NCBI RefSeq assembly: GCF_900660485.1
Contig: NZ_LR214951.1
Location: 62,001 to 126,000, forward strand
DNA: 64,000 nucleotides
From: Mesomycoplasma neurolyticum
Lineage (GTDB): Bacteria; Bacillota_I; Bacilli_A; Mycoplasmatales; Metamycoplasmataceae
Reading direction: 5' to 3'
The position numbers were made by a program, and so were the translations under genes. This document shows positions 30,094 to 42,752 of the stretch, piece after piece (position 1 is the stretch's first letter; each line of letters begins with the position of its first letter). Below the pieces are notes generated by a model that worked only from the letters and a program-made list of their open reading frames with translations, was not told the origin of the DNA and did not search any database.

Positions 30094-31179
30094 ATGTTTG
30101 TTTGTACAATTGAATTTTATAATCAAAAAGGACAAGGTGCTTGTAAATGAAATAATAAAATTGTTTATATCTCACATGTTATTTTAAATGAAAAAGTCGA
30201 TTTCACTATTGTTAAAGAATTTAAAAATCATTGCATTGGAAAAGTAAATAAAATAATTAGCCCATCAAAAAATAGAAATTATGATTTACCAAATAATTTT
30301 GAACAAATTGGGGGTTATGAATTATTTCATATGAATATTGAAGCAGAAAAAGAGTATAAAATTATTAATACAATAAATGCATTTAAACAAAATGCTAAAT
30401 ATGAATTAAAAAATATTGGTTTTTTCCAAGGCGCTCAAATTTTACGTTATCGTAATAAAATTACTTTATTTGATGGAAAATTTTATAAACCCAATAGCAA
30501 AGAACTTATAAAAATTGATGATTTTTTGCTAACTGATATTAGCCCGAAAACAGACAAAAAAGGTAAAGTTATTTTTAGAAAACTTGATACATTAATTATT
30601 GGGCATAAAAAAGACAATTTATATACTACTGATACAATGTTTGGAATAAAATTCAGAGTTGGAATTAATTCATTTTACCAAATAAACAAGGAAGTTGCAC
30701 TTGAAGCTTATAAAGATATGTTGAATTTTATAAACAAAAATGATTTAGTTTATGATTTTTATTCAGGAATTGGAACAATAAGTCTTTTAGCAGCACAAAA
30801 AGTAAAAAAAGTGATAGCTGTAGAATATAATAAAAATTCACACCAAGATGCTTTATTTAATGCCAAAAATAATAATATTAAAAATGTTAGGTTTTATTTA
30901 GAAAACGTTGAAACTTTTTTACAAAAGCAAAAACAAATATTGAATGGAACTTTAATAGTTGATCCATCTAGAGAAGGATTGAACAAAAACATTATTGAAC
31001 TTATTTTAAAACATAATTTTAAAAAAATAATTTATTTATCATGCAATGTTTTTAGCCAAGCAGGTGATTTTTTTGTTTTAAAAAATCATTATAATTTAGT
31101 TTTTAGTAAAATCTATAATATGTTTCCAAGAACATATCATATTGAAAACTTAATTGTTTTAGAAAAAAAAGGAGAATAA
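30094..31179 (+). CDS. TrmA/RlmD family RNA uracil-C5-methyltransferase
   Basis: 361 residues, shorter than RlmD because the N-terminal TRAM domain is absent or minimal. The motifs are RVGINSFYQIN, YDFYSGIGTISLLAA (SAM site), DPSREGL and YLSCN with the catalytic Cys. No N-terminal FeS-cluster Cys set is seen. The target could be U1939 or U747 of 23S rRNA or U54 of tRNA; I cannot decide. AAAGGAG precedes the ATG. tex starts 1 base after the stop. Confidence 0.9.
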
Positions 31180-31180
31180 A

Positions 31181-33310
31181 ATGTTTGAAAAAGAAATAGT
31201 TGGTTATTTAGCACAAAAAATTAATACAAAAGAAATTTATATTGAAAGAACACTTGAATTATTAGAGCAAGAAAATACAATTGCATTTATTGCTCGTTAT
31301 CGTAAAGACTATACAAACAATTTAGATGAAAAAGAGATTAAAATAATTGATGATGAATATCAATATCAAAAAAAACTTTTAAAAAGAAAAGAATTTATTA
31401 TAAATACTTTAAAAGAAAAAGAATTACTTAGTGATGAACTTTTGTCATTAATTAAAAATACAAAAAAATTAATTGAACTTGAGGCCATTTACAAACCTTA
31501 TTCAACAAATCGTAAAACAAAAGCTTCTATTGCTATTGCGCTAGGTCTGGACCCTTTAGCAAAAGATATTTTACAATTTAAAAAAGATTTACCATTAATT
31601 GAAAAAGCTAAACAATATTTAAATGAAACACTAGATACAGTTGAAAAAGTAATAAATGGAGCAAAAGACATTATTGCTGAAATAGTTTCGCAAGATGGAG
31701 AGTTAAGAAATTTTGCATTTAATAATATTTCTAAAAGAGCTAAAATACTTACAAATAAAAAAAATAATGATTTAGATTCAGAAAAAAAATATGAATTATA
31801 TTATAAATTTGCAAAACCAATTATTTATTTACAAGAATACCAATTAATGGCTATTGATAGAGCTTATAACAAAGATGTTATTAGTGTAAAATTAGACTAT
31901 GATAAAAACTTTTTAATAAATAAAGCTATTTCTAAATATACTAAAAATTATATTTGAGAAGGAAAGTTAATAATAGAAGAAGCTATAAAAGATAGTTATA
32001 AAAGACTTATTTTCCCTAGTGTTGAAACTCAAGTTTATAATGAATTATTAGAAAAAGCACATATTAAGTCCACAAATATTTTTGCCAAAAATTTACAGCA
32101 ATTATTATTACAAAAACCACTAAAAAATAAAGTTATTTTAGGTTGAGATCCAGGATTTAATAGTGGTTGTAAACTTGCTGTTGTAAATTATAATAATGAA
32201 CTTTTATCTATAAAAGTAATATTTCCTTTAAAACCCCACAACAAAATCCAAGATTCTGAAACAATTATTCTAGATTTAATCAATAAGTTTAAAATTGAAA
32301 TTATTGCAATTGGGAATGGAACAGGAAGCTGAGAAAGTATTGAATTTATTGAAAATTTAATTACAAAAAATAACTTAAAAATTCATTTTTTAAGAACATC
32401 AGAAGTAGGGGCATCCATTTATTCAGCATCAGAAAATGCCCAGTTAGAATTTCCAGAATTAAGTGTTGAAAAAAGAAGTGCAATTAGTATTGCAAGAAGA
32501 GTGGTTGACCCTATGGCAGAATTAATAAAAATCAATCCTCAAAATATAGGAATAGGGCAATATCAGCATGATATTAAAAAGTCAATATTAGAAAAAGAAT
32601 TAAATTATACTTTAAGTTTTTGTACTAATAAAGTAGGAGTTAACCTAAATTCTGCTTCTGTTGAGCTTTTATCAAATATTTCAGGTTTTAATCAAAGAAT
32701 AGCTAAACAAGTTGTTAAATATATTCAAACCAAAGGAATGATTTTAAATCGTAATGATCTTTTGAAAATTCCTTATTTAACTGAAAAAGTATTTCAACAG
32801 GCAGCTGGTTTTTTAAGAATTAGTGAATCAGCAAATATTTTTGATCAAACTAAAATTCACCCTGAAATGTATTCGAAAGCAGAAGAAATTTTAAAATATT
32901 TAAAACTTGATAAAAACTCTATTGGTAAAGTTCAATTTTTAGTTAATGATGAAATTATTAATGAAGTGCACAATGAATTAAATATTGATTTTTATACGAC
33001 TAAATTAATTTTAGAATCTTTTAATGAGCCTTTTAGAGATTTTAGAGAACAATTCTCAGAACCACTTTTAAGAAATAAAAGTCTTAAAATTGAAAATCTT
33101 GAAATTGATAACCAATTAAAAGCAATTATAACTAATATTACAGATTTTGGAGTTTTTGCAGATATTGGACTTAAAAATGATGCTTTTATTCATATTTCAG
33201 AAATTAAAAATTTAGAAAACAATGCTTTATATATTAGTCAAGTTATTGATGTAAAAATTGCTAAAATTGATTTAGAAAAACAAAAAATCAATCTTTCATT
33301 AGTTTTATAA
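31181..33310 (+). CDS. tex: Tex family transcription/RNA-binding protein
   Basis: 709 residues, as in bacterial Tex. Order: N-terminal helical domain (IARYRKD, YKPYSTNRKTKASIA), the YqgF/RNase H-like domain with GWDPGFNSGCKLA, a stretch with VGVNLNSASVELLSNISG that is the helix-hairpin-helix, and a C-terminal S1 domain from about residue 640 (ITNITDFGVFADIGL). Tex binds nucleic acids and influences transcription and virulence in other bacteria. It is in an operon with the methyltransferase before it. Confidence 0.94.
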
Positions 33311-33396
33311 TTTAAAAAATCTATTTTTTTTATCCCTAAAAATAGGCAAAAAATAAAAAAAATATTTTTTTTTCGATACACTCGGTTAAGTTGTTA

Positions 33397-33402
33397 TATA
33401 AT
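33397..33402 (+). promoter_or_regulatory. -10 box of the rpsL-rpsG-fusA operon
   Basis: TATAAT about 60 bases before rpsL. TCGATA at 33373-33378 could be a -35 at 18 bases. The 59-base leader may allow ribosomal-protein control, but I see no clear structure. Confidence 0.6.
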
Positions 33403-33460
33403 ATTAAGCATAATTTGAAATTTATAAGAAAAATAAAATCAAAAATAGAAAGGAAAATAA

Positions 33461-33874
33461 ATGCCAACAATTTCGCAATTAGTTAGTCAAGGGCGTAAGA
33501 AAAAAATTAGAAAAACTAAAGCCCCTGCACTAAATCGTGGTTTTAACTCTTTGAATAAAAAAGAAACAAAATTATCTGCACCATTTAAGCGTGGTGTGTG
33601 TACAAGGGTTGCAACTATGACACCTAAAAAACCTAACTCTGCTCTCAGAAAATATGCAAGGGTTAAACTTTCAAATAGAATGGAAGTAACAGCTTATATT
33701 CCAGGAGAAGGTCACAACTTACAAGAACACTCAGTTGTTTTAATTAGAGGTGGAAAAGTAAAAGACTTACCAGGGGTTAGATACCACATTGTTAGAGGGA
33801 CACAAGATGCTGCTGGAGTTAACAAAAGAAACCAAGGTAGATCTAAATACGGAACAAAAAGACCAAAAAAATAA
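33461..33874 (+). CDS. rpsL: 30S ribosomal protein S12
   Basis: 137 residues. Hallmarks: [11 protein letters not shown] at the start, [24 protein letters not shown], and [20 protein letters not shown]. The lysine in TPKKPNS corresponds to the streptomycin-sensitive form. GAAAGGAAAATAA precedes the ATG. First gene of the str operon. Confidence 0.98.
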   Translation: MPTISQLVSQGRKKKIRKTKAPALNRGFNSLNKKETKLSAPFKRGVCTRVATMTPKKPNSALRKYARVKLSNRMEVTAYIPGEGHNLQEHSVVLIRGGKVKDLPGVRYHIVRGTQDAAGVNKRNQGRSKYGTKRPKK

Positions 33875-33920
33875 TTATCTAAATTAAAAAAAGAAATAGA
33901 AAATAATTAAAGGAGAAAAT

Positions 33921-34391
<471 letters not shown>

Positions 34392-34397
34392 TATATT

Positions 34398-36485
34398 ATG
34401 GCAAGACAACATGAATTAAAAGATTACCGTAATATAGGAATCATGGCCCATATTGATGCTGGTAAAACAACTACTACAGAAAGAATTTTATTCCATACAG
34501 GAAAAATTCATAAAATTGGTGAAACTCATGATGGTGTTAGCCAAATGGACTGAATGGAACAAGAAAAAGAAAGAGGTATTACTATTACCTCAGCTGCTAC
34601 AACAGCTTTTTGAAAAGGTAAAAGAATTAATATCATAGATACACCAGGACACGTTGACTTTACAGTTGAAGTTGAACGTTCTTTAAGAGTTTTAGATGGA
34701 GCTGTTGCTGTTTTAGATGCTCAATCAGGGGTTGAACCTCAAACTGAAACAGTGTGAAGACAAGCTACAAATTATAAAGTTCCAAGAATTGTTTATGTTA
34801 ACAAAATGGATAAAGCTGGTGCTGATTTTGAAGCATCAATTAAATCTGTTAAAGAAAGATTGGGTGGTAATGCAGTTGCTATTCAATTAAATATCGGAGC
34901 TGAAAATGACTATCGTGGATTAATCGATTTAGTTGAAATGAAAGCTTTTGAATATGATGGAAACAAAGAAGAAGAAGCTATTGAAATTGAGATTCCAAGT
35001 GATTTATTAGAAAAAGCTAAATTAATGAGAGCAGAGCTTGTTGAAGCAGTTGCTGATTTTGATGAAGAAATTATGATGATGGCACTTGATGGTCAAGAAG
35101 TGGATGCCGAAACATTAAGAGCAGCTATCAGAAAAGCAACTTTAACTTCTGAATTTTTCCCTGTAGTTTGTGGAACATCTTTTAAAAACAAAGGTGTTAA
35201 AAAAATGATTGATGCTATTATTGATTATTTACCTTCACCAATCGATGTTCCTGCTATTAAAGCTTATTACAATGATGAAACACTAGAAGTACCAGCTAGT
35301 GATGAATTTGAATTTTCAGCTTTAGCCTTCAAAATTATGAATGATCCTTTTGTTGGGACACTTACCTTTTTTAGAGTTTATTCTGGAGTTTTACAAAAAA
35401 GTTCATATATTTACAATTCAACTAAAGGTAAAAAAGAAAGAATTGGTAGAATTCTTGAGATGCATGCTAACTCAAGAGAAGAAATTAATGAAGTTAGAAC
35501 AGGTGATATTGCTGCAGCAGTTGGACTAAAAGAAACTACAACAGGTGATACATTGGTTTCAGAAAAATCAAAACACTTTGTGTTAGAAAAAATGGTTTTC
35601 CCTGAGCCTGTTATTTCACAAGCTCTTGAACCAGCTTCAAAAGCTGCGACAGAGAAGTTATCAATTGGTCTACAAAAATTAGCTAATGAAGATCCAACAT
35701 TCAGAACCTGAACAGATAATGAAACAGGGCAAACAATTATTGCTGGAATGGGTGAATTACATCTTGATATTATTGTTGATCGTCTTAAAAGAGAATTTGG
35801 TGTTGAAGCTACTGTTGGAGCACCACAAGTATCTTATCGTGAAACAATTACTAAAACAGCAGAAGTTGAAGGAAAACACATTAAACAATCAGGTGGTAAA
35901 GGTCAATATGGTCATGTTTGAATTAAATTTGAACCAAATCCTGATGCAGGATTTGAATTTGTAGATAAAATTGTTGGTGGAAAAATTCCTAAAGAATATA
36001 TCAAATCAATTCAAAAAGGACTTGAAGAAAAAATGGCAGCAGGTATTTTAGCTGGTTATCCAATGATGGATTTAAAAGCTACATTATTTGATGGTTCATA
36101 CCATGATGTCGATTCTTCTGAACTTGCATATAAAATTGCCGCTTCAAAAGCATTAACATTAGCAAAAGATAAAATTGGTACAGTGTTACTTGAACCAATT
36201 ATGGATGTTTCAGTTGTTGTTCCTGCTGATTATTCAGGGGATGTAATGGGTGATCTCTCCAGAAGAAGAGGACAAGTTAAAGAGCAAGAAACTAGAGGTG
36301 ATGGAGCAAACATTATTAGAGCAGACGTGCCACTCTCTGAAATGTTTGGTTATTCAACGCAATTAAGATCTATGACATCAGGTCGTGGAACTTACCAAAT
36401 GCAATTTGACCATTATGAAACAACCCCTAAGCAAATTTCAGATGTTATTGTTAAAAAAAGAGCAATTAAAAATACAGAAGAATAA
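34398..36485 (+). CDS. fusA: elongation factor G
   Basis: 695 residues. G1 [10 protein letters not shown]2 [11 protein letters not shown]3 DTPGHVDF and G4 NKMD are all intact; domains II-V follow, with GMGELHLDI and [10 protein letters not shown]. It drives translocation on the ribosome. It starts 6 bases after rpsG with no visible Shine-Dalgarno, suggesting coupling. A terminator follows 9 bases after the stop. Confidence 0.98.
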
Positions 36486-36494
36486 TATTAATTT

Positions 36495-36520
36495 AAAAAA
36501 ACCAGGAAACTGGTTTTTTT
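36495..36520 (+). terminator. fusA terminator
   Basis: AAAAAACCAG-GAAA-CTGGTTTTTT, a tetraloop hairpin with a T tail. Confidence 0.9.
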
Positions 36521-36600
36521 ATTGTTTTTTTAACAAAAAACTTTTTAATTAATAAAATTAGTTATAAAATTTTATTATAAAATATTTGAAAGGTAATAAA

Positions 36601-37059
36601 ATGATTTTAGATAAACTAACTAATTTAAAACGTTATAAAAATATTCATCCAAATTTAGACAAAGCTATCAATTGAATTGAAAATAATTCAATTGATAGTA
36701 TAGATCCAGGTAAAACATTATTAGACGGAGATAATCTATTTGTAGTTAATACTGAATTAGAAGGTTATAATCTTGAAAATGGATTATATGAAATTCACCA
36801 TAAATATGCTGATCTTCATATTGTAATTGATCCAAAAGAAACTATTTATTATGCGCAAGTAGATGAATTAAACTCTGTATATAAAGAATATGATACATCT
36901 ATTGAAATGAAATTGTTTCATATGACAACAAGAAGAAATTCATTTAAATTAAATAAAGATGAATTTGCTTTCTTCTTCCCTTATGAAGCACATGGACCAA
37001 AAATTGTTGAAACAAATAGACCTGTAAAAAAATTAATTTTCAAAATTAAAATGAATTAG
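36601..37059 (+). CDS. YhcH/YjgK/YiaL family protein
   Basis: 152 residues. The family pattern HxxYxDLH is present as HHKYADLHIVI, with FAFFFPYEAHGPKI near the C-terminus supplying the second His and the metal-binding strand of the cupin-like fold. Members include NanQ, an N-acetylneuraminate anomerase, so sugar (possibly sialic acid) metabolism is the best guess; specificity is inference. AAAGGT lies 8 bases before the ATG. It converges with an MFS permease and shares a terminator with it. Confidence 0.85.
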
Positions 37060-37070
37060 GTCTTTTAATA

Positions 37071-37114
37071 AACAAAAAAAATACAGACTTATAAAAGTTT
37101 GTATTTTTTTTGTT
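37071..37114. terminator. bidirectional terminator
   Basis: A 20-bp stem with one G-T pair around ATAA, with T runs at both outer ends, separates the YhcH-family gene and the convergent MFS gene. Confidence 0.9.
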
Positions 37115-37124
37115 TATTAAAACA

Positions 37125-38531
37125 TTATTTTTTAATTTGAGTTGTAGTTTTACTTGGGAAAGTATCATATTCAGGATGTGGCTCTTTGAATAGTCAAATT
37201 GCTCCAATTGACATTACAGAGAACACAACAATCAATACAACTCCAGCAACTGGTGAAGCACTAGCTACTCGTGACATGATAATTAATAAAATTGTGAGTC
37301 CAAAATATCCTAAACCTCAAATAAGACCAAATCTATAACCTACAATTTTAGGGTTAGAATTTGGATATTCATGTGGTAAGTTTAACATTACCCCTTGAAT
37401 TCCTCAGAGCATTATACCCATTAAAAGTCCTAAAATATAGAACAATCAGGTATGTTTTGCTGAACCATCGGTATTTCAAACCATTGTTCTAAAGACAATA
37501 AGTGAAAGAATGTAAAATGATACACCTAAAGATAATATAAGGGAAATGAATCATTTTCTCTTTAATCTAAATCTTGATCATAATCCGATACTAAAGGAAC
37601 CAATAAACATTCCTGCATGGAATAATAAGAAGAAAATACTTAGTATACTATTATACAATCCATAAACTTTTTCGCCAGCTTCTTTTGAACCAGCAATAGC
37701 ATAAATTATTCATTTTCTTGATGTATAAGGAATAACAACAGATATTAATCATGATGTATATAATAATGTTCAATATCATGTTTCTTTTTGTTTTAAAAAT
37801 TTAATAAGTGAAGGTTTATCTTTCCCTAGTTGTTTTTCAGCTTCTTTTTGTTTTTCGAGATAGCTTGGATAAATATCAAATCTTGATCCAAAAATGATAA
37901 ATCCAATTGTTGGTATTAATGCTAATAAGTTAATAACTAAAAATATTGTTTGTCATTGATTAGCAATTTTTTTTTCAAATTCAATATTTGAACCAACAAA
38001 TGGTGCAACAACTACAATAACACCTAAAGGATAGAATCATGGTGAAAATTGTGAAACACTACTTTTAAGTCTTGGTGGGAAAAATGCAGAAATAATTGGT
38101 TGAATTAACACAATCATTGTTGTACCACCAATTCCTAAAAATGTTCTAAATATTGTATATCCTCAATAGTTTGGAATATAGATACCTGGTAGTGATAATA
38201 TCATTAAACCTAATGATATTAAAACAGCATATTTATGTGTAACTTTAACAATTAGTCAACCAATAAGAATTGAACCAATACCTCTACCAATAGTAATAAC
38301 TCAATTCACTGCCTGACTTGTTAATATTGAAGGGGCGTCACTGGCATTAGGAAAAAAAGTACCAAGAATACCATAGCCATCTTTACCACCAGGTCTACCA
38401 ATTAATTCTGAAGCAGCAGTTCAGTTGACAACAAATAAGAAATAAGCAAAAACTAATAATCCTCACAAAATAAAACCGTGAGCAATAGTTAATGGTTTTT
38501 CTTTAATGTTTGTAGGTTTAAAAAAATTCAT
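37125..38531 (-). CDS. major facilitator superfamily transporter
   Basis: 468 residues with about twelve hydrophobic membrane segments and the MFS half-repeat pattern: TSQAVNWVITIGRGIGSILIG in the first half, and a long cytoplasmic loop of about 35 residues rich in Lys and Glu (YLEKQKEAEKQLGK) between helices 6 and 7. Many Trp residues are TGA, so no long frame appears under the standard code. GGAG lies 16 bases before the chosen ATG, rather far; no better start is seen. The substrate cannot be read; the neighbour with a sugar-related fold hints at sugars or sugar phosphates. Confidence 0.88.
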
Positions 38532-38707
38532 CTAAACTAATAAAAAACTCCTTTTTTATTTTTATGAATAAAAATTTCAACTTAAAATTAATATTCATAA
38601 AATAATTATAATATTTTTTTGCTTTTTTATTAACATAAAAAATGATATTTTCAATATGTAAATAACACAAACAAATATTTTTTAAAACTTAATTTGTACT
38701 TTTTGAT

Positions 38708-38713
38708 TATAAT
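38708..38713 (+). promoter_or_regulatory. -10 box of the ORF at 38721
   Basis: TATAAT 7 bases before the ATG, giving a leaderless message. No ribosome site lies between. Confidence 0.6.
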
Positions 38714-38720
38714 TTTTATT

Positions 38721-39047
38721 ATGAACAAAGAAATACAAAAAGTATCTAGTAAAGAATTAAATTTGTCATTTGATTTTGTTATTGAAAAATATTATAACAG
38801 AACACTAGAAATAAATATTAATAAACTTTTGCGTGATATAAGTTATGGTCCTAGCTATTTTGATTGGTTTATTGAAGATTTAATCCATTTATTAGATCAA
38901 AATAAATATCAAAGAAGATGAGATTATGGAACAATTTTTATTAAAGGATTTGAAAATTTAAAATTAAATTCAAAAGATTTAGAAAGTTTTGTTTGACAAT
39001 GTAAAAACGTAACTAATTTTGATTTAATTCCAATAATTTTAAAATAG
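38721..39047 (+). CDS. hypothetical protein, 108 residues
   Basis: A soluble protein with the segment SYGPSYFDWFIEDLIHLL and no signal peptide; two Trp codons are TGA. I do not recognise the family. It is a single-gene unit: its own TATAAT box lies upstream and a strong hairpin directly follows the TAG. An upstream in-frame ATG at 38694 overlaps the -10 box and is unlikely to be used. Confidence 0.72.
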
Positions 39048-39051
39048 TAAG

Positions 39052-39092
39052 AAAATAACAAAAACCAGGATATCCCTGGTTTTTGTTATTTT
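39052..39092. terminator. bidirectional terminator
   Basis: An 18-bp perfect stem (AAAATAACAAAAACCAGG and its complement) with a five-base loop serves the ORF at 38721 and the convergent ldh. Confidence 0.92.
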
Positions 39093-39101
39093 AATTAGTT
39101 A

Positions 39102-40040
39102 TTATCTAACAATATCAATAGATTTTTTGATAACATTAATTGAATTGTCTAATTTTGCTTTTTCTTTATCGTTTAATTCTATTTCCATAACTTTTTCTAT
39201 TCCATTAGCACCTAAAATCGCAGGAACACCAGCTACAACATCATTGTAACCATATTCACCATTCAATAATACACCAACAGGTAATACAATTTTAGAATCA
39301 GCTTGAACAGATCTAACAATTTTAGCTAAACAAGCACCAATTCCTCAAAATGTAGCTCTTTTTCTTTCAATAATTTTATATGCTTTTCTTGAAACTGGGA
39401 ATTCAACATCTTTTTCATAGTTTGTAGCATTAATACCTGAAATTTTTTCAAATTTTGAAAATGGCATACCTGCAATTCTAAATCCTGAATAGTTAACAAG
39501 TGATGAATCACCATGTTCACCTAATACAAAAGCTTCAATATTATCTGTAGAAACACCTGTTTTTTGTGAAAGTAAGTATCTCAATCTTGAAGTATCAAGA
39601 ATTGTTCCTGAACCAATAACTTTTTTATAATCAAAACCTGTTTCTTTAATATATACTCAGGTTATAATATCGACAGGGTTGGAAGCAATAACTGTTATAC
39701 CTTTAAAGCCATTATCTCTAACTTGTCTTGCTATGTTTCTCATAACTTCAGCATTATCTTTAACCATTTCTAATCTAGTTTCACCAGGTTTTTGTGGTCT
39801 TCCTGCAGTAATAACAATAAAATCAGCATCTTTTACATCTTTGTAATCTGCTGCATATACTTTGTATGGTTTTGTAGATGGGAAGATTACATCTTCAAAA
39901 TCTAACACATTACCATCTCTTGGATTATCAAATTGATCAATTATTCCATATTCACCAGCCAAACCTTGGTTAATGCTTGAATATACAAAAGCTGTACCTA
40001 CCGCACCAGCTCCTATTAAAATAATTTTTGTTGTTTTCAT
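39102..40040 (-). CDS. ldh: L-lactate dehydrogenase
   Basis: 312 residues. NAD-binding GAGAVGTAF near the N-terminus, ITAGRPQKPGETR active-site loop with the substrate-binding Arg, and GEHGDSS with the catalytic His. It reduces pyruvate to lactate and reoxidises NADH. AAGGAG lies upstream of the ATG, 12 bases away. A single TGA Trp pair breaks the frame under the standard code. Confidence 0.96.
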
Positions 40041-40165
40041 AAAAAAAAAGTCTCCTTAAAATATTTTGATTTTTTTAAATAATTACAAATAATTTTAAAA
40101 ATTTGTATACTTAAATTATATTTTATTTTTTATTTTTTTATTAAAAATTCAAAAATTTTATTTTT

Positions 40166-40222
40166 CTATAATTTAAAAACAGGTAATTAACTAATTTATT
40201 ATTACCTGTTTTTAAATTATAG
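40166..40222 (-). terminator. long hairpin between trxA and ldh
   Basis: A perfect 22-bp stem (outer CTATAATT, inner ACAGGTAAT) with a 13-base loop. In the middle are the T runs that make a terminator on either strand. It ends trxA transcription; its unusual length is noted separately. Confidence 0.8.
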
Positions 40223-40234
40223 AAATTAATTATT

Positions 40235-40546
40235 TTAAAGATTTTCAAGCACTGATTTAATTTGTTCAAAAGCTTGGAAACCTACTAATGAAGTTATTAA
40301 ACGTCCATCTTTAAAAATGAATGTTGTTGGTGTGCCTGTTACCATGTATTCTCTTGCAAAATTATTATCTTTTGTAACATCAACTTTATATACTTGAATA
40401 TTTAATTTATTTGCAACATCTCTTAATACAGGACTCATCATAATGCAAGGTCCACAAGTTGGTGAGTGAAAATTTAAAAGTTGTATACCTTTACCTTCTT
40501 TTATAGCATTACCTAATTCTATTTTTGTTACATCTTTTACAAACAT
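40235..40546 (-). CDS. trxA: thioredoxin
   Basis: 103 residues, full length. The redox motif is SPTCGPC instead of the common WCGPC, followed by MMSP, and the cis-Pro loop is GTPTTF. It reduces protein disulfides and peroxidases. AAGGAGAT precedes the ATG. Single-gene unit ended by the long hairpin downstream. Confidence 0.95.
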   Translation of the reverse strand: MFVKDVTKIELGNAIKEGKGIQLLNFHSPTCGPCIMMSPVLRDVANKLNIQVYKVDVTKDNNFAREYMVTGTPTTFIFKDGRLITSLVGFQAFEQIKSVLENL

Positions 40547-40621
40547 ATTATCTCCTTAAAATATTTAAATAACTTTATTAATTATTTTAATACATATTTT
40601 AATAAATTTGTCAAAATAAAA

Positions 40622-42451
40622 TTATTTTTTTTCTGCTTTAATATATGGCATTACTGCATAAATACTTCTATTTTGCAATCCTTCAGCTTTATCTTTAGGG
40701 AATGAAATTTTTATAGCATAAACTTCATTTTTAATAATTGCTTTTACTAAATTTTTACCATCTTTTTCTTCTGCAGTTGAAACATCAGTTGTTTCAATTC
40801 ATTGACTATTTTCACTTTTTTGGTACTCTATTTTATAACTATTTTCTTTAAAATAATCACTTTGAGGAAAAAATAAAATTTCTAATCCATAAACATAAAT
40901 TGCTTTTTTATCTTCATTTTTTACTGTTAATGTTAAATAAGGTTCTTCATCTTTATCTTTAGTTTTGGATTTTCAATATGCTTTTTCGCTCCCATAATCA
41001 AAAACTGTACTTGGTCTAAAGTCTTCAAATCATTGTTGTATAGAATTAATTGGTTTTGCAAATGCTTTTTTCGTTGCTTTTTTCACTGAATTTCATAGTT
41101 TTTTTAATAAAGGAATATCTTCCTCTTTTTCTTCTTCTTCATGTGTATTAACTGCTTCTCAATATGAAGATGCAGAAATTTCTCATTTTTCATCTCTTTG
41201 TGTTCTTGTTGATCATTCTTCTAATGGTTCAGCCACATGTTTAGTATCAATTCCAAAAGTATAATCTTTAGATTTATCACCCCGAGTAAATTTAAAAATT
41301 AATGATGATTTACCTTGATAGTCATTAACATTTGCTGATTTTACAAATTCATAGTTAATTGTTTCATCAAATAGATTATATTGTTTTAAATCTTTAAAAT
41401 GTTCATCATTAACTTGATAAGGTAATAACTTTTTGTTATCAATTATTTCTTTGAGTTTCTTAGTAATTTTATTTTTATCATTTTCAATATCATCTAAATA
41501 TTCTTGATTAGTTTTGAAATTTCATGTTATTTCTTTTTCAATTTGAACATTAACTTCATTTTCTAAATTAGCTTTTAAAAGTATGATACCTTTTCTTGTT
41601 TTGTTTTGCTCATTTTGTGAAAAACTATCTTTATTCAATGAAAATTCAAGATTTGTAATTTCAACTTCCCTGCTATCAACATTTATAGATTTATTTTTAT
41701 CATCATAAGAAAAATCACTAATTGAATATTCATTTAAATTTACTTTGTCTTTTATTTTACGTTGATCTAAAATCTCAATATTTTGATTTGATAAGAAATT
41801 TTCAATTTCATTTTTTATTCTTATTTTTGTTATAAAATCACTAAACTTTTGATTATAAAATCTTTTATTTCCATAATCATCACTAACTTCAATTTTAAGT
41901 ATCATTTCATCTTTGTCTTTATCTTGAATTTCTAATACTTTGTAATTAAAATTGTTTTTAAAATCCTTGTTAAATTTAAAGTGTTCTGCTTTCACTTCAT
42001 AATAAAAAAGTTTTTGTTTACTATCTTTTAAAATTGGTGAAATTTCTTTTGCCTTTTGGAATTCTTTAAGTCTTTCTTCTATTTTGCGTAATTCAATTTC
42101 TTTTTCACTTTCTTTTAAATCAGTTTTTGTTTTTAAATCATTAAGTGTTTTTTTGTCTCGCTCACCTAAAACCACTTTTTTCTCTGTTTTTTCTTCTATA
42201 GTTGTTTTTGTTTTATTATTTTTATTATTTTCTATTTTAATATTTTTATTTGGTTGTTCATCTTGTGAAATTTCTATTATATTGTCTATTCTATCAATAG
42301 TTGTATCTTCTTTTTCACTTGATTTATAAAAAGTAGATGAAATATAAGTAGGATTTTTAGGTTTTAATAAAACTCCAGCTGTAATAGATCCACCTAATAA
42401 TAATATTGCTGATGCTAAAATAACAGCTTTTGTTATTTTCTTTTTTTTCAT
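40622..42451 (-). CDS. large membrane-anchored surface protein, paralogue of the 43063-46170 product
   Basis: 609 residues. It starts MKKKKITKAV followed by one hydrophobic segment (about residues 9-28) with no lipobox Cys, so it is either anchored or cleaved. Residues 60-130 are Lys/Glu-rich. Two related strand-rich modules follow; the segments QIEKEITWNFKTNQEYL and RGDKSKDYTF match QIEKEITWQYKTNTEYL and RGDKTKTLTF in the paralogue. The last 150 residues (VFDYGSEKAYWKSKT...EPYLTLTV...YVYGLEI) resemble an F5/8C (discoidin)-like carbohydrate-binding fold, which is a guess. Function unknown; likely adhesion or host interaction. Confidence 0.82.
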
Positions 42452-42752
42452 AATTTCCTCGCTTTTAAATATTTTTTATTTTTGCATTTAAAATTATTAC
42501 TAATTAAAAAAATATAGAAAATTATAAAAAAAAAATAAAAAAAACAATTTTTTTTATAAAAATAAGTAATAAATTTATCTTTTTTTAATCTTTTTTTAAA
42601 AAAATAATAAAAATCTTTGTTTTTTTAAAAAATGTGCTTAAAGTTATTAAACTAAATTTATTTAATATTTTACATTTAATTTTTTTATAAGATTTAAATA
42701 AAGATAAATAAAAATTTCAACAGTAATAATTACTTTTAAAAATATTCTTTTT
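42452..42752. other. AT-rich intergenic stretch
   Basis: About 300 bases between the two minus-strand genes, mostly homopolymeric A and T. I see no ORF, no hairpin of note and no RNA gene. The promoter for the gene at 40622-42451 must lie here. Confidence 0.5.

Noticed and set aside
37125-38531. Absence of a gene in this 1.4-kb stretch
   Set aside because: With TGA as Trp a complete MFS permease is open on the minus strand.
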